Shown: positions 36,101 through 49,950, counted from the stretch's first letter. The stretch: DNA of 64,000 bases from Anseranas semipalmata (GCA_013399115.1 VXAA01006526.1:10962-74961), one strand, 5' to 3'. The notes: a model not told the origin generated them from the sequence alone. A program made the numbers and translations.

Positions 36101-37162
36101 AGAAAACATATTTGGACAAGAAGAAATGTCTCAGCAAGGAGGTAAAAAAGATCTCAGTCTGTACATCTTTGTGCATATGGAAAAGGCACGTAGGAGCTGG
36201 TTCCCAAGCCCAGCAATTCCCTCTCACTTGCTGTGCATTTGGCGAACCTGCAAGGGCAGCAATAACAATCCTGTACTACAGAGATTTCAAATCCTCTTCT
36301 ATCTAGGTTCTTGTGCTGTGCTCTCATCACTGGGGTTTTGCACCTAAGAAGGGCTAATAAGTACTAATTATGATTATAGCAGCAGCTATTTTTGCTATAC
36401 TTAGTATGGTCCCATATGCTTAGGATTCTAGAAGACAAAGGGGACAAATTGAATGATTTTGGATGTGAAATTCATTTGCAGTGCTTTAATTCCTTAATCT
36501 AAGACTAAAGGATGTATTGGATATGCTGGCCTAAGAGTGAATATGCACTGAGCCTCCTGGGGATTTTGTTTTACGTGAACTGGCCCCCAAACCTCAGAAA
36601 ACAACAGAAACAAGATTTTTTATTTCTTTTTTTCTCCCCTCTTTTTTACTGCAGAGTTAAATATAATTTTGCAATCTATTCTGCATACATAGGGAAATGC
36701 AGACATAATGTTATTGCACATTTTAAAAATGCACACAGTAGCGAAGAATCAAATTCTCTGCTGAAATAACTCCACTGATAGCAGGGGACTCAGGCCGGGA
36801 GGGAATCTGATCCTTAACAAACTTGTTCAAAGCCTACTGAAGTTTCATGCTGGAACACATTCACAAATATCTAGCACACCTTGCAAATGAAAAACTCATT
36901 AATTTGATTAAAATGTTTATACAGTGTACTTTTAGTAAATATTTTTCCATATATTCTATAAAGAATTTAGTATAAAATTCTTGAAATTTCTTTGGCAATT
37001 GTCTAAGGGCATATAAATAAGAACGCAATACTGCTTCAAGCATGAAAATAAGTGAATTAAAAAATCTAGAATTAATGTGTCTAATTCTAAATGAAAGCAT
37101 ACTTAAAAAATATTTTGCCAAGATAAAACTAAGCTAAGGTTTCATCCTTTTGCACAGTTTCA
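36101..37162. other. Gene-free AT-rich sequence
   Basis: No recognised gene or repeat. About 36850-37140 is dense AT-rich complex sequence that may be part of a conserved element. Confidence 0.5.
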
Positions 37163-37229
37163 ATTTTTTTTTCCTCTCTCTCTCTTTCTTTCTTTTTCTT
37201 TTTCTTTTTTTTTTTTTTTTTTGCTGCAG
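37163..37229. repeat. Polypyrimidine tract ending in GCTGCAG
   Basis: T, CT and CTTT runs of about 60 bp end in TTTTGCTGCAG. The order mimics a strong 3' splice acceptor at 37229, but the sequence to the right has frequent stops in all frames and no recognisable exon. Confidence 0.8.
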
Positions 37230-38797
37230 GCTCAAGCATAATCTTAGACTACCAATAAATGAAAAATATGCGTTGAGGGAATCAATATACTGATTGTACA
37301 ATTTTTTTGAGCAAGGTTCATTTTGTGGTGGCTGATTAATTTGTGTTTTACCTAACATAAAATTGTCTTTAAATTTAATTCAGAAGTAAATTGTTCTTTT
37401 AAGACTTTCGATTTTGTTTTTAAATAATTAACAGAGAAAAAGGAACTCTGAAACAGTTCAATTAATTTAACAACAATAGCCTTTTGAGGTATAAACACAA
37501 CTGCTTGCACCATTCAAGCAATAAAATTAGCAATAAATGTACACTGCAGAATAGATTTTAGCACCTATCTCAACAGAGGGACATGCCAGCCTCACTGCAG
37601 AAGGAAAGCGCTAACACTCGCAAAGACTAACTAAATCCCAAGAATATTCAGGTTTCCTCAAAAGCCTGTGTTACTGAGCAATAATTTAAATCACAAGTAG
37701 CTATTAAAAAATAGCAAATGGAATGTGGAAAATACTCCACTTAAGCATGAAGGGAACAGAATTTAAGGTTTTCTTTCCTAAAACAGGTTTTGTTTATTTA
37801 CCTTCCCTTCTTGCCCTCGTGTTCCTATGGAATATATGCATCATAGCTACTTACAAGTTCGACAGTAAGAGCACAAATGTCAACCAAAGGGCATTATTCA
37901 GCATGAAACATCTGCAGCAAGTTGTGAAATCATGGTAATACTATAAGGAATAAGCTGAGCAAAAATTCCTGTGTCTAATATTGTTATACAATTTTATGTG
38001 ATAAATAGCCAGAACAAATGCTCATCAGAATTACATTTTTGTTCTATCTTATTCTGCAAAACTAATTTGTGAATGACCTTAAAGATGGATGATTTGTTAA
38101 TTTGCAGATGCCTTTCTGCTTTCCTCTCTGTCTCTGCCTGTTTCAGGAGATTGCACATTTACAAACTGTATGTGCATGTATAAAATATCTCTCTCAGGCA
38201 TTTCTCAATCACTCATCATACCATGTTTAAGTGCTAAATATATGTATTAGGCACACTCATGCCCACCCACAAATGCAAGATACATATACATATCTACTAG
38301 CTAGACATTCAATTAAATATGTATTGTAAAAGGCAAAAGTGATTTCAAAGATTTGAAGACAACCATGATGACAGTATATATTACTGTTAAATTCACCAAG
38401 GCACATCTGCAAAACAGACTAGGGACTTATCTGTAAATCTTTTCTGGGAAGCTGAAGGTAAACATTATTTGTTTGCCAGAACAGTGTGGAAAATATTTAT
38501 GATTTTTAGAAACAGTTAGTGAAACATTTGCTAAGGGAGTATTACATTTGCTTTTTAAATGAACTCATCTCCAGCAATCAGTTTTTAGTTAAATGGACTA
38601 TGCCGCTGAACATTTCAAACTGTCTTTTTGGGCATGAACATTGGCACTACAGAGGATACATTTTAAGCACAATACATTTATGAACTAATTTTTTTTTTTT
38701 CCCTGAAGATTAAAAAAATAATTTTTATGCACAGTATCAGTGGCCTTGTTTAATAATTTCCTCACTGCCACAGCTCACCTTTAGCAATGATGTAGAG
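37230..38797. other. Gene-free AT-rich sequence, possibly regulatory
   Basis: No open frame above 71 codons. The stretch around 38460-38690 has complex AT-rich texture similar to the other candidate elements. No mobile element is recognised. Confidence 0.5.
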
Positions 38798-38817
38798 TTT
38801 AACCACATGTGGTTAAA
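38798..38817. promoter_or_regulatory. Perfect 20-bp palindrome of two RUNX-type sites
   Basis: TTTAACCACATGTGGTTAAA is its own reverse complement. Each half contains AACCACA, the RUNX core, and the centre CACATGTG overlaps E-box-type sequence. A perfect 20-bp palindrome is unusual by chance. Confidence 0.6.
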
Positions 38818-41800
38818 GTTTTAGCCCTTGGGGTTTTATTATAGCGATATTCCTTTTCAGTGCACTGTCCACCGTAACAGGTCTTAACCTTTCCTTGCTA
38901 GACAGACAAGCAGAGAAGTACAGAACTGAAGCAAGCTATGTTTAGCAGAATTTTACATACCATAATCTCTTTACCATGGTCAGACAAGGCTGGAATTTTC
39001 GAGATGATCTCTTATGGCACAGATCCATTCCAGGACAGAGCTGATTTACAGCTTAGCACCATTCTCCACTCTTCACTGAGAGTAAGTTAAATGACCCAAG
39101 AATAACATTAATATGTACTATAACTAGATAGAATGGTGGTCTAAAGGGTGGTCTAAGGCATTAGCTTTCACCCAAGGAAACTCAAGCTCATATATTGCCC
39201 AGAAATACTAATAAGGGTCAAGTATCATTACTATTTTAAGAGGGCGACAATGCAGTGAGTTATGGGGTATGAGAGCGGAGCAGGGCTCTTCTGCCTTCTA
39301 TCAGCTCTCTTGTCTCCCCACTGCAATGTTTTGGACAAATTTTGGATAAACACGGACTCATATTTCGCATGTTGTTTCATGGCTAACCTGGTTTAAAAAT
39401 ACCCACTGACCAATTTTTTTGCTTGGTTGGGCCAATCTGATTAATCTCATCTGAGTCCTGTAACAAACTTTTTCTGTCCTTTCTGTCTTTCATCATGGCA
39501 GAGGATTCAGAATAAAAAAGTTGGGAGGAACTGAAGCCATAAGTTTAAAATCAAGTTAGTTGGGGCATGAAAATATTTCCACAGTAACAAGAAAGATCTG
39601 ACAAAACAATAAATAGGCAAGTAAGATGTTGAAATTATTTTAAGACAGATGCCTTTTTAAACTGTATTAAGAACACCTATCGTGGAGCCTGATTCCAGCA
39701 GTTCCTCACACAGGAGGCATTTTATCTTCACAACATCTGGCACTGTCAAGGAGGTACAGTTGTAGACCTTACCAGATGCAGACACTCCATACATAAAAGT
39801 ACACTAACAAATCATACCATTAACAGCAGCACAACACAAGTGTTTCTTATACATCCATGAAGAGAACTATTCCATGGCTATGGGAAAGCTTAAAGAAAAA
39901 AAGCGACCAAAAAAAGCAAACCAAAACAAAAAACCAAAAACCAAACCCCAAAACCAACAACCCCTAACAGAAATTTCTTGTAATTCCATAAATATAAAAA
40001 TAACTCTGAGAGTTTTTTTTTTTTTTTTTAATAGATGACTGACAAGAAAGCTTCTTTCTTCAGGGTGAAAAACTCCTGGTCCCATAAATCTGTGTGGTTG
40101 ACATATCTAGGTAAATTTGTATCCTTGCTCAAAGGGATCACTGGTTTTATTCTCTATGGATTTTTCACTCACTCTATTGTGGAAAGTGAGTTGAGGCAGA
40201 AAAAAAAAAGCTTGATATTTGCAGGAAGGTTTACATTATTTTATATCATCCACACTGTTATGTTGTCACTTGGCTTCTTTTATGAACTGTTTAAAACATG
40301 ATACTATACTACATAAACCTTGCCCCTTTTTGAATATGCAGTTTGTTTCATATCCTGAAGGTCTTAGCCCGGCACTCCTCTCACATCCCTGTCTGTTAGC
40401 TGGACATAACTACATCCATCCCAACATAAAACATGAAGATATTTGGAAGTTATGCATTATATTTATATAAAACATATGCTATGTTTCCTACTTCAATATT
40501 TTATCTTTTTTTTTTTTTTTTTAAATCAAGGTTTCTGTGGTATTCTTTCCCTATTATAAATGAATGTCCCCTATGTATCAAGTAAGCCTCCCTTGAAGGT
40601 AAATCTGAACATCAGTGGCATTACTGTAATTGCCATAAACCAAGGATTTTGTTTGTATATGCGTCACTTGATCTTTCCCCTTTGTATTCTACCAACAGTA
40701 ATCGATGTGCTATAGGATATGTCAGCCCTCTGTACAGCACTAACAACAGAGGCAGAATTTCTATTTCTGATTCGTTTCTCCTCCTGCAAACAAAACCCCC
40801 ACCCTTTTATTAAATAGTTAAGTACAATAAATAGGTCTCGGATAAATACTCTTTTAAGATCAAAGTGCTGCTCAATGTTTTGTATGATATTATCATAACA
40901 AAATGCACAGATCAGCAGCAAGCCGCAGTCTCAAGGAATTCTTTCAGTATATTCAATACCACTCTCCTGAAAGCTGGAGTCATAACATGTTATCAAGAGT
41001 GTGTTTTCTGTTTCTATAACATGCTTTAAAATTTAATTTTCTACAAAACGTGTGGTGCTTCTTGGAACTTAAGTGACTGTAACTGCATGTGCTCTGTTAT
41101 GACAGCAGTGATGGTGGTGGTGCACACTTGGTGGAGGGATTAGATATGGGTCAAATGTTTAACCATCTGGATTTACCATGAACTAAACCTTATTTTTGAT
41201 ACCTCTGTTTAGACTAACTGGAAAGTGATTCCCCTTTCATTCTTTGAGAAGTTTCTCTTCTCTGTGCTGGTGTGAGTGTGGAGCTGCACTACTTCTACCA
41301 CCCTGTGGCAATTTCATGCCATGACATACATGCGGTGGAGCCTGGCTTCTGGCAGCACTCTGGAGCATTTTACAAAGTTATTTGTCTTCCTGGCATTAAT
41401 TCCAGGAGCAATTAAATTCTTGTTGCTGTTTTGATGCAAATAATGTGCACATAGGTGCACAGTGATGAGGTGAGAGCACATTTTCTGTAACAGAGATTAC
41501 TACTGCTGAACTATTTTTGGATGCGTAACTCAAACTATATTAAAATACCCTTTAAAAGCTGCAAGGAATAGACTCTGTTTTTATACCTGAACTGTTAATG
41601 CATTATAGAGATAGAGGACCTTAAATACAGTAAGTAGGTAGTGCATTAGACACATCTATCTGCTTTACTTAGCATGTCAGGAGATGATGGATACATAAAG
41701 TTAAGTTATCTCGATCAAAAAAGAAAGTCTAATACAATTAAAATTTTCTCACTGCATGCACATTTCACAAATTCTCTGAATTTTATATGTAGCAGATGGT

Positions 41801-42797
41801 GTTCAAACAAATCAAGAAGCTGAAGCTAAAAAAACCCACACCAATGGAGAAACTCATATATTTCTTCAAACGATAAGATGAACTGCAGATGTTTGTTGAA
41901 GAGTACTGCTGACGCAGACGACCTAAGAAGCAAAGGCTTAAAAAGAAGAGTCCGTTTGTGTTTAGCACTGGCCAACCACACTAGCTGTCACTGCATGATT
42001 TATTAAGGTTGCTTGCTAGATTTTATGTTGACAGAGGAATTGTGATTTAAAAAAAGTCTAACCGGTTACCTGTGTTAATAGGGAACACGGTGAAATAATA
42101 GCTGCAGCATACTTTGCACCCCACTTGCAAGTTTAGTTTTTCTGGACAGACAGAGATATTTAAGCAGCATAACTCACTTCCATCAATCTTTCAAAGTTTT
42201 GACCAACATGCCTTCATGCTTCTTCATTTTGTCCACATGGTTCTCGGTAGTGCTGCTAAAATACTGTGCTTATCTGACACCTGCAGTCAAATTAATCCCC
42301 AGTTAAGCCTGACAAAGTCACTGAAAGGAAAACAGTTGTCTGCTTAAGAACTTGTGAATCAGGCACAAAAACAGCTGCTTGATAAGTGGTTAAAAACCAT
42401 TACTGAACATTTAAAAATTAATTTCAAGATTATACTTGATAATGTTTACAAAACCTACAATTAACTCAGTGTTTTACTAGGGGAAAGTCGCGCCCTTATG
42501 TGTCAGTGTTTCAGAAAATCACATATTCTTAGAACTTGTTGTAACTTGGCAGTAAATATTTACTCTAGACAGCAGCTTAGTATACAAGGTTACAGCCCAA
42601 AAGCAAATATTTCATACCAGGTTTCAGATATATGGATTTTCCCATTTGTGAATGATTCAGGCAGCCTTTCCCCTCCCTTACAACAGCTAACTCAATCTAT
42701 AAACATAAATATACCATTTCAGAGGAGAAAGGATGCAAATTACACATCAGTGCAGTAGTCCTCAGGGAGTTTATTACTGGGTAATTGGACCAAACAA
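38818..42797. other. Gene-free AT-rich sequence
   Basis: About 4 kb with no recognised gene. It includes an A/CAAAA-rich low-complexity patch (about 39890-39960), T17 runs at 40013-40029 and 40506-40522, and a GGTGGTGGTG bit near 41110. Open frames do not exceed 88 codons. Confidence 0.6.
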
Positions 42798-42888
42798 GGG
42801 CCAACTTCTGGCCTGATTTACAGTCTCAACATGTCTATTGACATCAACGGAGGAACATGAAGTCTAAGGCAAGGAAGAATTTGGCTTT
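42798..42888. mobile_element. Decayed MITE
   Basis: The left end GGGCCAACTTCTGG and the right end GGAAGAATTTGGCTT (reverse complement AAGCCAAATTCTTCC) form imperfect terminal inverted repeats around TCTATTGACATCAACGGAGG. The plan is the same as at 54377-54464 (GGGCCAGATTCT ends with a central CATTGA), but this copy is more decayed. Confidence 0.55.
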
Positions 42889-44802
42889 AAGGGGTTGGAA
42901 AGAGTTTTAAATTATTCCAGCTTAGCCTCCCTGGGCTAACTTCTGCTCTGAAGGGGCACCATTATAAATGCAACTTATAGGTTGCTCGACTTGCTGGCTT
43001 CAGATGGGTGTAACTCAGAGCAGGGTTTTGCCTACTAAACGATGCTTACTCATCAATTCTGAATTTGGCTCCTGTAAACGATTATAGCTCTCTGCAGATA
43101 TTGAGTAACATCACTGTGTGGTTTTCTTATGTAATTCCTTGGGCTGGTCACAAAGCAAAGCTCCAGGCTGGAGGCCAAGACACACAGGGTATGAGCAGCT
43201 TCAGAAATAACCACCATTCAGGTTTGTTTACTGCAAGGAGCTTGAGACGGAAACCATCAACTTAAGAAAGTTAAAATAAGTAACTAGCTCGTGTGTAGCA
43301 TAGCTTTTATAAATCCTGCCTGAGATCACTGAAGTCTCCATGTGGTTAGGAAGAGAGTGCAGGGGCAGGTTAATGCAGCTACTGGATTCTGCATTGTGTC
43401 GGGGTCTTCTACACAGCGTTGCACATGCTGCCATCAGACTAGTTTGCACATCTCAGAGTGGGGCTCAGACGTCATAAAACACCTAGGAGTGGGAGGCCAA
43501 GACTGTAACTGTCAGAGGGCTACAGCTGTGGCTGATGCTTGGGATGGCACCTTGTTGCAGTGATGGAAGGCACCTGAACATCACGGAGTCCCTGTAGCAG
43601 CTGGCGAAAGTCCATGCTGTAATGCCCGCATGGGACTTTTGCTCCATCAGTGAACATCCACTCAGATACAACTCAAACTGGAAGTGACCCAGAGTGACTG
43701 ATTCATAGTCCATGGCAAGCTGCTTGGAAATTTCTGTGCACATGTCCATGTCATTATACCATACATATATTTCAGATCACTACTTTTGTGGTCCCAGAAT
43801 GGGTAACAGATGCTGAAGGGCAACTCAACTGAAGGTTGAGATGAAGTAACAAGGGGCATGAGGTCTACCTTTCTTTTAAATTAATGTGTAGGTCGATGCC
43901 TATGAACTTACAGTGAGGACTTTTCCTGTTTATTCGTTTGCCTCAATTGCCAAGGTATTTCTCCAGACTTCTTCCAGTAGCTACTCTCAGCTACTGTTTG
44001 GTTCTGTGATTTTCACTGAATTTATTGTGGAAACAAACATTTACAGTTGAATCTGAGTCAGATTCTGCCAGCCACAGGGTTTGTGAGGGCACCTAATGAC
44101 TCAGTCTTCTGCAGCTCTTGAGCAGTGTGCTGTCAGAAATGAGAGATGTTTAGAGCGTAGTTGTGGTCATTGTTAAACACAGGAAATATTTGCAAGCATG
44201 TCTTAAAAACTGAAGGAGGATGCCTGGCTGTACCCCATACACGGGCTGTTTCTGTCAGCCAGCAGCAATAATGCAAAAGCCCGTGTCTGTGTTCAGCTGC
44301 TGTAGATGTTCAGTGGCAGCAATGGGAACTGTCGTGTGGTGGATGGGCTGGACAGGGGCTTTAAATCGACTCTGTTGTGCAATGGGACCACCTGACTTGC
44401 TTTTTGATGAATTTGATATCTAGTGAAAAGCCAAAACTCGTTCCAAAAGAAATGCTTCATACCAGAGGACTGGACCTTTGCTGTGTGCGCTTATGCCTTT
44501 GCCTCCTGGAAACCTTCCTTCACTGTAATGTGTCCATCCGTGAGTATCTCTTTGTGCCTTGCCCTGTACCTGTTCAGGGCAAGAGATTCCTTTTTGCTTT
44601 CTGTGTGCATAGGTCCTAAGAAAATGGGATACTGTTTCAGTGTGAAGAACAGCCCTCATTCCAAGCATATGGAAGGCATTATTGCTAAGGGATACAGTGG
44701 CACTGGAGTGGTATCAAAACTCACCTTCCAGGAATGCAGAATATACAAAAGAAATTACTTAGATACAGCTTCAGCTTCGAGTATCCTGTCCCCTCTCTTG
44801 CC
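42889..44802. other. Non-coding stretch, nothing recognised
   Basis: Mixed composition. Short open frames up to 99 codons lie on both strands; no repeat or RNA gene is recognised. Confidence 0.55.
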
Positions 44803-44822
44803 TTTTTTTTTTTTTTTTTTTT
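44803..44822. repeat. Poly-T run
   Basis: Twenty consecutive T residues. The run gives a poly-Phe stretch in the 205-codon plus-strand frame 44423-45040, the longest in the window. That frame has no domain I recognise and is probably fortuitous. Confidence 0.9.
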
Positions 44823-46707
44823 GCTGGAGAACACTATACCAAGTTGCTTTTTGCCCGAGACCATGTGAGCACTTGTCTTCCATCTATTTCTGTGGGACAT
44901 GTACCTGGCAGAGTCTGACTTTACAAACTCTTATAATCTTTGGCAATGCCATTTCTTTGATAAGTCACTGTATTAGGTACCTTACCTGCATTTTATGTGC
45001 CATTAAAACTTTTATTAAGAAAAGTCATAAATATAAATAAAGTATTATGCTATCTCAGCAAGCTGCATGGGTTTAGTCCCTGAAAGTGTTCACATAATAA
45101 ACAGTGTTGTAAAACTATTGTTGGTAATGCTTGTGTTATTTCTGCTCCTGATAAATGCACTATTGAAATAAACTAGCTCTCCTAGCATTAATGATCATTT
45201 GATTAAAGAAAACTTTCTAGTTAACATTTTGTAACAATGTAATAAGTAACTTTCAATTAAATTTTTCTATATATGGAGAAAATGTGTAATGAATAAATCA
45301 GTAAAGACTACATAATGGAAGCATATTAGCAGGGTGAATATATTCTTGTAACTCGAATTTCTATACCACTTTAGTATTATCTTCTATCAGAAGAGAATGT
45401 ACAATTACCAATTTTATCTTATCTTAGACTTATTATTAAAGAGTAGTAAAGGAAACTTCATTCCAGAATCTATAATGTGATTTTTGATTAATAGTGGGAT
45501 TTTTATGTGACAAGAATATTTCTCCTAGGCAAAGTATGCACATGTATCTTTGCCTGAACTGACTTGTTCCTGGCAGGCTTTTCACTGACAGAAGTTTTGC
45601 TTCTCCATAAACATATGTATTTGTCTGCATGTATATCAGTTTTTAGTGTACAGGATCTAAAACATTCTGAACAGAACCTGTACTACATGAAAGGACTTAA
45701 AACTTTCTTCATATTTTAATCTATTTAACTTTAACAAGACTCACTAAACAATAACCACCTTCCTCTTTATCTGATGAAATGTCAAAGTTGCAAAGAGAAA
45801 TGTTACAAATCTGAACAAAATTAATCATCACCTGAAGTGTTCTAAGCGGGTTTCACGTTTATCCGTACGTGCACCAGATACTCCTACTGGGAGCTCTGTG
45901 CATATGGTGGTGGTTGGGATGTCCAAGAGATTATTTAAAATACATTTACAACCTTTAAAATGTTTCTTAAATTCATTTATAAAAGATGGAAAAGAATATC
46001 CATTCAAGTTTTGCTGCTCTTCAACTGATGTACATGATATTTTTAGAGGCAAAGTTTGAGTGTATTAAATTAGAGCTAAATCAAGCTCTCACTAACATCA
46101 GATGAAAGAACCGGCTCAGATTTTCAGTTTTTTAAACCACAGGAAATTAACATTTTCATGCCGAGTCGCAGTCAATATTCACCTGTATGCAAAGGACAGC
46201 AAAAAGTCTGAGGCTGTGCAGGCGGGATGTATAAGGCATAGAAGTGCATATGAACTAATACATTAGCTGGTATAACTATATAGCCATGCACAAATGCATT
46301 AGGGAACACAAAAAGGTAAAACAGCCTAACTTAAAGACAAGACCTGGCAGTCTGTATGTAGTGCATGCAGCCAAGCCAGCCTGCAGGCGTGGGTTATCTC
46401 TTCGGTCGTGCTTTCCCGCACTGTGCTTCCCTCTGCCGCGGGGAGGAAACGGCTCCAGCTGAGGCAGTGATGGAGAGTTTTGATCAGTGAAATGTGCTCT
46501 GCATTTTGCTTGCCCTTACAAAGAAGAACATTGTTGGCTCCTGACCTGGGCACATACTGTGCTCTTCACCTTTGGCCAGAAAAGGACTAAGCATAAGTCG
46601 GCAAGTCCACTCTGCTGCTTTGGCTTTCAAGGCTAATAAGAAACAAACCTCCTATAGATTCATTCCAATATGGGACTTGATGCTCTAGCAATTTTGCCTC
46701 TACCATC
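44823..46707. other. Gene-free AT-rich sequence
   Basis: No recognised gene. AATAAA motifs near 45036 and 45170 are unremarkable in AT-rich DNA. Confidence 0.6.
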
Positions 46708-46748
46708 CTTTTTCTTTCTTTCTTTCTTTCTTTCTTTTTTTTTTTTTA
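46708..46748. repeat. (TTTC)n microsatellite with poly-T
   Basis: About six TTTC units merge into a T run. Confidence 0.9.
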
Positions 46749-48848
46749 AGAGATTGTTTCCATTCCGGGCTTGAACTGCTATTAAAGCACTAAATTTTAT
46801 TTTTAGCCAAAGTTAAGGGAGTTGCTCTGGATTTCAGTAGAAGAACCAAATTAATTGAATTTGGTCTGGTTTGCTTTCCAAACCCTCCATTTTCTTTTTA
46901 TCATTTTAGCTGATTTTTTTTTTCTCTTAGTGTACATGCAGAACCATTTCTCTTGTTCCTTTTGTTTCTTCTTATATGTCTCTTGGAAATATCAGATTTG
47001 TTTTTTCTAGATTCTCCTTAATTCCAGATAGCATACAGGTTACTTTGATTTCGCTTTCAATATATTTTGTTTCCACATATGTATCTGCTTTCATATTATA
47101 AATACATGTTTATATATTTATATACATTGTATTCATATACATATTTGTGTAGTCATAAATAAATATATTTAGGTATTTAGGTGGTAAGTCTGGACTGCCT
47201 CATTTCTAAGCAACATTCCAATAAACTGGCACTGGTTGGCATATTCTTCTTTGCTATACACCTTTCAGTCTCTGTTGCCAATATCAGGTTCATTGGTCAC
47301 TGAAAATGCATGAGATCCTGATGCATGTTGCTGCTGTTTATACTGTACTGTACAAAATATAAGTTTTGATTTAAATCTTACAAAGGTCATTGGATATTAT
47401 TCTACCAAAAACAAGCATTTGTGTCAGACAAGACATACATGTGATGCATGGAACTCTTTCATTTGATCAAAATGGGTGATTTTACTCATCACTTCGATAT
47501 AAATAGGCTTGCTTTGGAGTGAAGCTTCTATGCTGTTTTAGTGGCCTGAGATTTGTTTCCATCCTTGAAAATAAAGACAGATAGCCACAGCTATGTTCAT
47601 GCTCTTTTCACTCCATAAAACCCCAGAAGATTCAAATATGCTATGTTCGCACAACCAAATGGCTGTTTCTGCCAAACTATATGCAAGCAATATTGTTTCA
47701 GGTTGTACCGAAATTGGCTAAGGAAACACGGCCAGCAATTTTTGGACATTAATGTTATTGCAACAAAACCGATGGTGATTGACTAGCTCTCCCGCTGCAC
47801 TCTCCACAGTATCTTTAAATATGCACAACATATGAAACACCTTTCTAAGGACTCTTCCAGCCTGAAGACCTGCTGCTGCTGCAGGAAAGCCTGCTGCAGA
47901 CTGGCTCGGATGCTGCATGGACTGCCACCGGGACCGGGCCTCCCAGGGCAACCACAGCACTTATAGACTCTGAAAAGTGACATCTGCCACTCAGGTTTCC
48001 AGCAACACTGCAAACACAGTGCAGATCATCATGCAGCTCTTTTAAAAATAGAAGAAAAAATGGGTCTCTCAATTAACCCCACGTTTGTACAAGAAAGGCA
48101 ATGGCATAATTTTAAATGCTGTTATCTCACATGAAATAAGTGGCTGCACAGAATCATTTCCAGCTTCCCCTCCACTAATCTCTAAACAAATACAAACAAA
48201 AATGAGTAGCAGGTCGCAGCCACGGTAATTTATTCCTTTCCTTCCACTGAAAGATTTTAGAGTCCTCCATTTATTTGTAAATTTTGTTTTAAAACAGAAA
48301 GCCTCTTGAGATCTGGCATCTTGTTTTCAAGAGCGTCTGCAGGGAAACCAAGGCTGATGGCAGCCACAAGAACAAAAAGGCTAAAATGAAATGGCAGATG
48401 ACATCTTCAGTTATTCTGTAGGTGTCTGCAAATAGATTTAATGAGGTACATTCATTTTCTCTTTAAAACCTCATGAAGGTTTTCCATCACACAGTGCTTG
48501 CTCCTGTATCTTTGCTGTTTCCTCCCATTCTCCTCGACCTCCTTCGGTGCATTTTGCCCATTGGTTTGTACCTCTGCCCCATCCCAGGCCGGCGTCTCTG
48601 CCCTGCTGGTGATCCCAGCGGATGCACTGTGATGCTAAGCAATACCCAGGCGAGACAGGTAGCCCCTAAGTCAGCTGCATGAGTTACACAGCGGGCAGGC
48701 GCAGATTGGCTCTTCTTGTCTAAGGATTCCATGGGAAAAGGGGAGCAATGATTATGATCTTTTAATTAATGTTGCATTTAGCATAGTGTGAACAAAGGTG
48801 TTTGTTCTGGGGTTGACAAAACAGTCTTAGAAAAACAACAACTGAATT
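46749..48848. other. Gene-free sequence
   Basis: AT-rich with TATA-rich patches at 47095-47170. A slightly GC-richer patch at 47780-48030 contains overlapping minus-strand frames without recognisable product. Confidence 0.6.
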
Positions 48849-48935
48849 AATGACAGAATTGCAGACTTGTAGCTTGAGAGGAAGGCATGTCTAGTGGGGT
48901 CCTGTTGTTCAAACTCCCTGCACAGTGGTTTGCAA
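48849..48935 (-). mobile_element. Possible old CR1 3' end (antisense)
   Basis: GACAGAATTGCAGACTTGTAG, then CTTGAGAGG and CATGTCTAGTGG, then CAAACTCCCTGCACAGTGG follow the order of an antisense CR1 tail ('ATAGAATCATAGAACTGG...CTTGAGAGGTCATCTAGTCCAACCCCCTGCAC...GG'). It is heavily decayed, so the assignment is tentative. Confidence 0.4.
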
Positions 48936-49797
48936 GCAGAAAGAAAAGAATTTAGACACAAATAACAAATGCTACTGAGTTTCACTACTCGGCTGGTGGC
49001 TCAGGAACCAGAGTCCCCTTGGCCACCTGCAATTTCACAGAAAGTTTCTGCCAAATGAATCACCTTCAAACAAATGAGAACCAATGACCCTTTGCATCTT
49101 TTCAATATTTTGTCATGCTGCCCTTAGCTTCATTAATGTTCAATTTTTCAACAAATTATGGAATAGATACAAATGCTGCAGTTCCTTATGCTCCATTTTG
49201 AGGTATCATTACAGTGAATCAATGACTCTGGTAATGATAGGCCTGGTCCAACCAGCTTATACAGAGCCATTTTGCTGAATTAAAAGTTGAAAGAGCTCCT
49301 GTTAGATAGAGTAAAATACAAATTCTGGGAACAATCCTCACCTCAATAACGGTGCTAATATGTAAGGTCTCTGTTTTGGAAGTAATATTTACACTTTTCT
49401 TCCTTCTCTTCCTTTCCATCCTTAACCCAACAAGACCTGCAGTCCACCAGGACTTTTTGTTTGTGCTTTCTTTAATGCCAAGTGTTGTGCTCAGAGACAT
49501 AGCTCATCAGCAATGTTACACAAGTGTGAAAATCTTTGCAGGATTTGGGATTTTTACCACTTGCTGGGCAAAAATTGTGTCCAGCTCAAAAAATGAAAAT
49601 GCTTTTAATGAGGTTAGAAAATAAAAGCTGAAGTGGTCTGCAGTCCTATTGTTCAGACCTGCATGTTTCTCTTGTATGTGTGGTACCTTGCACACCTGTG
49701 GGGTGACAGAAAAAAGCCTACAATAGCAAATAGTCACAACATGGGATTTCAAAATAAAATACAAAGGCAGACCACAAGGTCTGTGAACTATTACATT
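48936..49797. other. Non-coding stretch, nothing recognised
   Basis: AT-rich; frames of 62-93 codons on both strands, none recognised. Confidence 0.55.
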
Positions 49798-49950
49798 GGG
49801 TGTGATTCTCCTTTAACTTAAAACTGATGTAGATCAATTTACAGCTGATGCAGGACTGATACAGACCTGGTGTGGTGTAGATTCAATCCCTATTGGAATC
49901 AATGGAGTTAGACAGGTACAAAACTTGAGGCAAAGGAGTGGAGAATTAAG
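49798..49950. mobile_element. MITE with inverted repeat ends
   Basis: The left end GTGTGATTCTCCTTTAACTT is mirrored by the right end GGCAAAGGAGTGGAGAATTA (reverse complement TAATTCTCCACTCCTTTGCC). The interior contains GATGTAGATCAATTTACAG and GGAATCAATGGAGTTAGAC, typical of the 'AATCAATGGAGTTACAC' interiors of this archosaur/turtle MITE group. Length is about 150 bp with no coding capacity. Confidence 0.65.

Noticed and set aside
36770..36815. Possible half MITE (ACTCCACTGATAGCAGGGG ... GGGAATCTGATCC)
   Set aside because: Only scattered short matches to the MITE pattern and no inverted partner; too weak to annotate.
37163..37229. Very strong-looking 3' splice acceptor
   Set aside because: Long pyrimidine runs followed by CAG arise easily in low-complexity DNA. 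The downstream sequence has early stops in all frames and no matching donor-bounded exon.
44050..44080. GAGTCAGATTCTGCCAGCC as a MITE end
   Set aside because: Single short resemblance without a mirrored end or the usual central CATTGA segment.
44423..45040. Longest open frame in the window (205 codons, plus strand)
   Set aside because: It reads through a T20 run as poly-Phe, has no recognisable domain, overlaps a minus-strand frame, and lacks any family, splice or promoter support.
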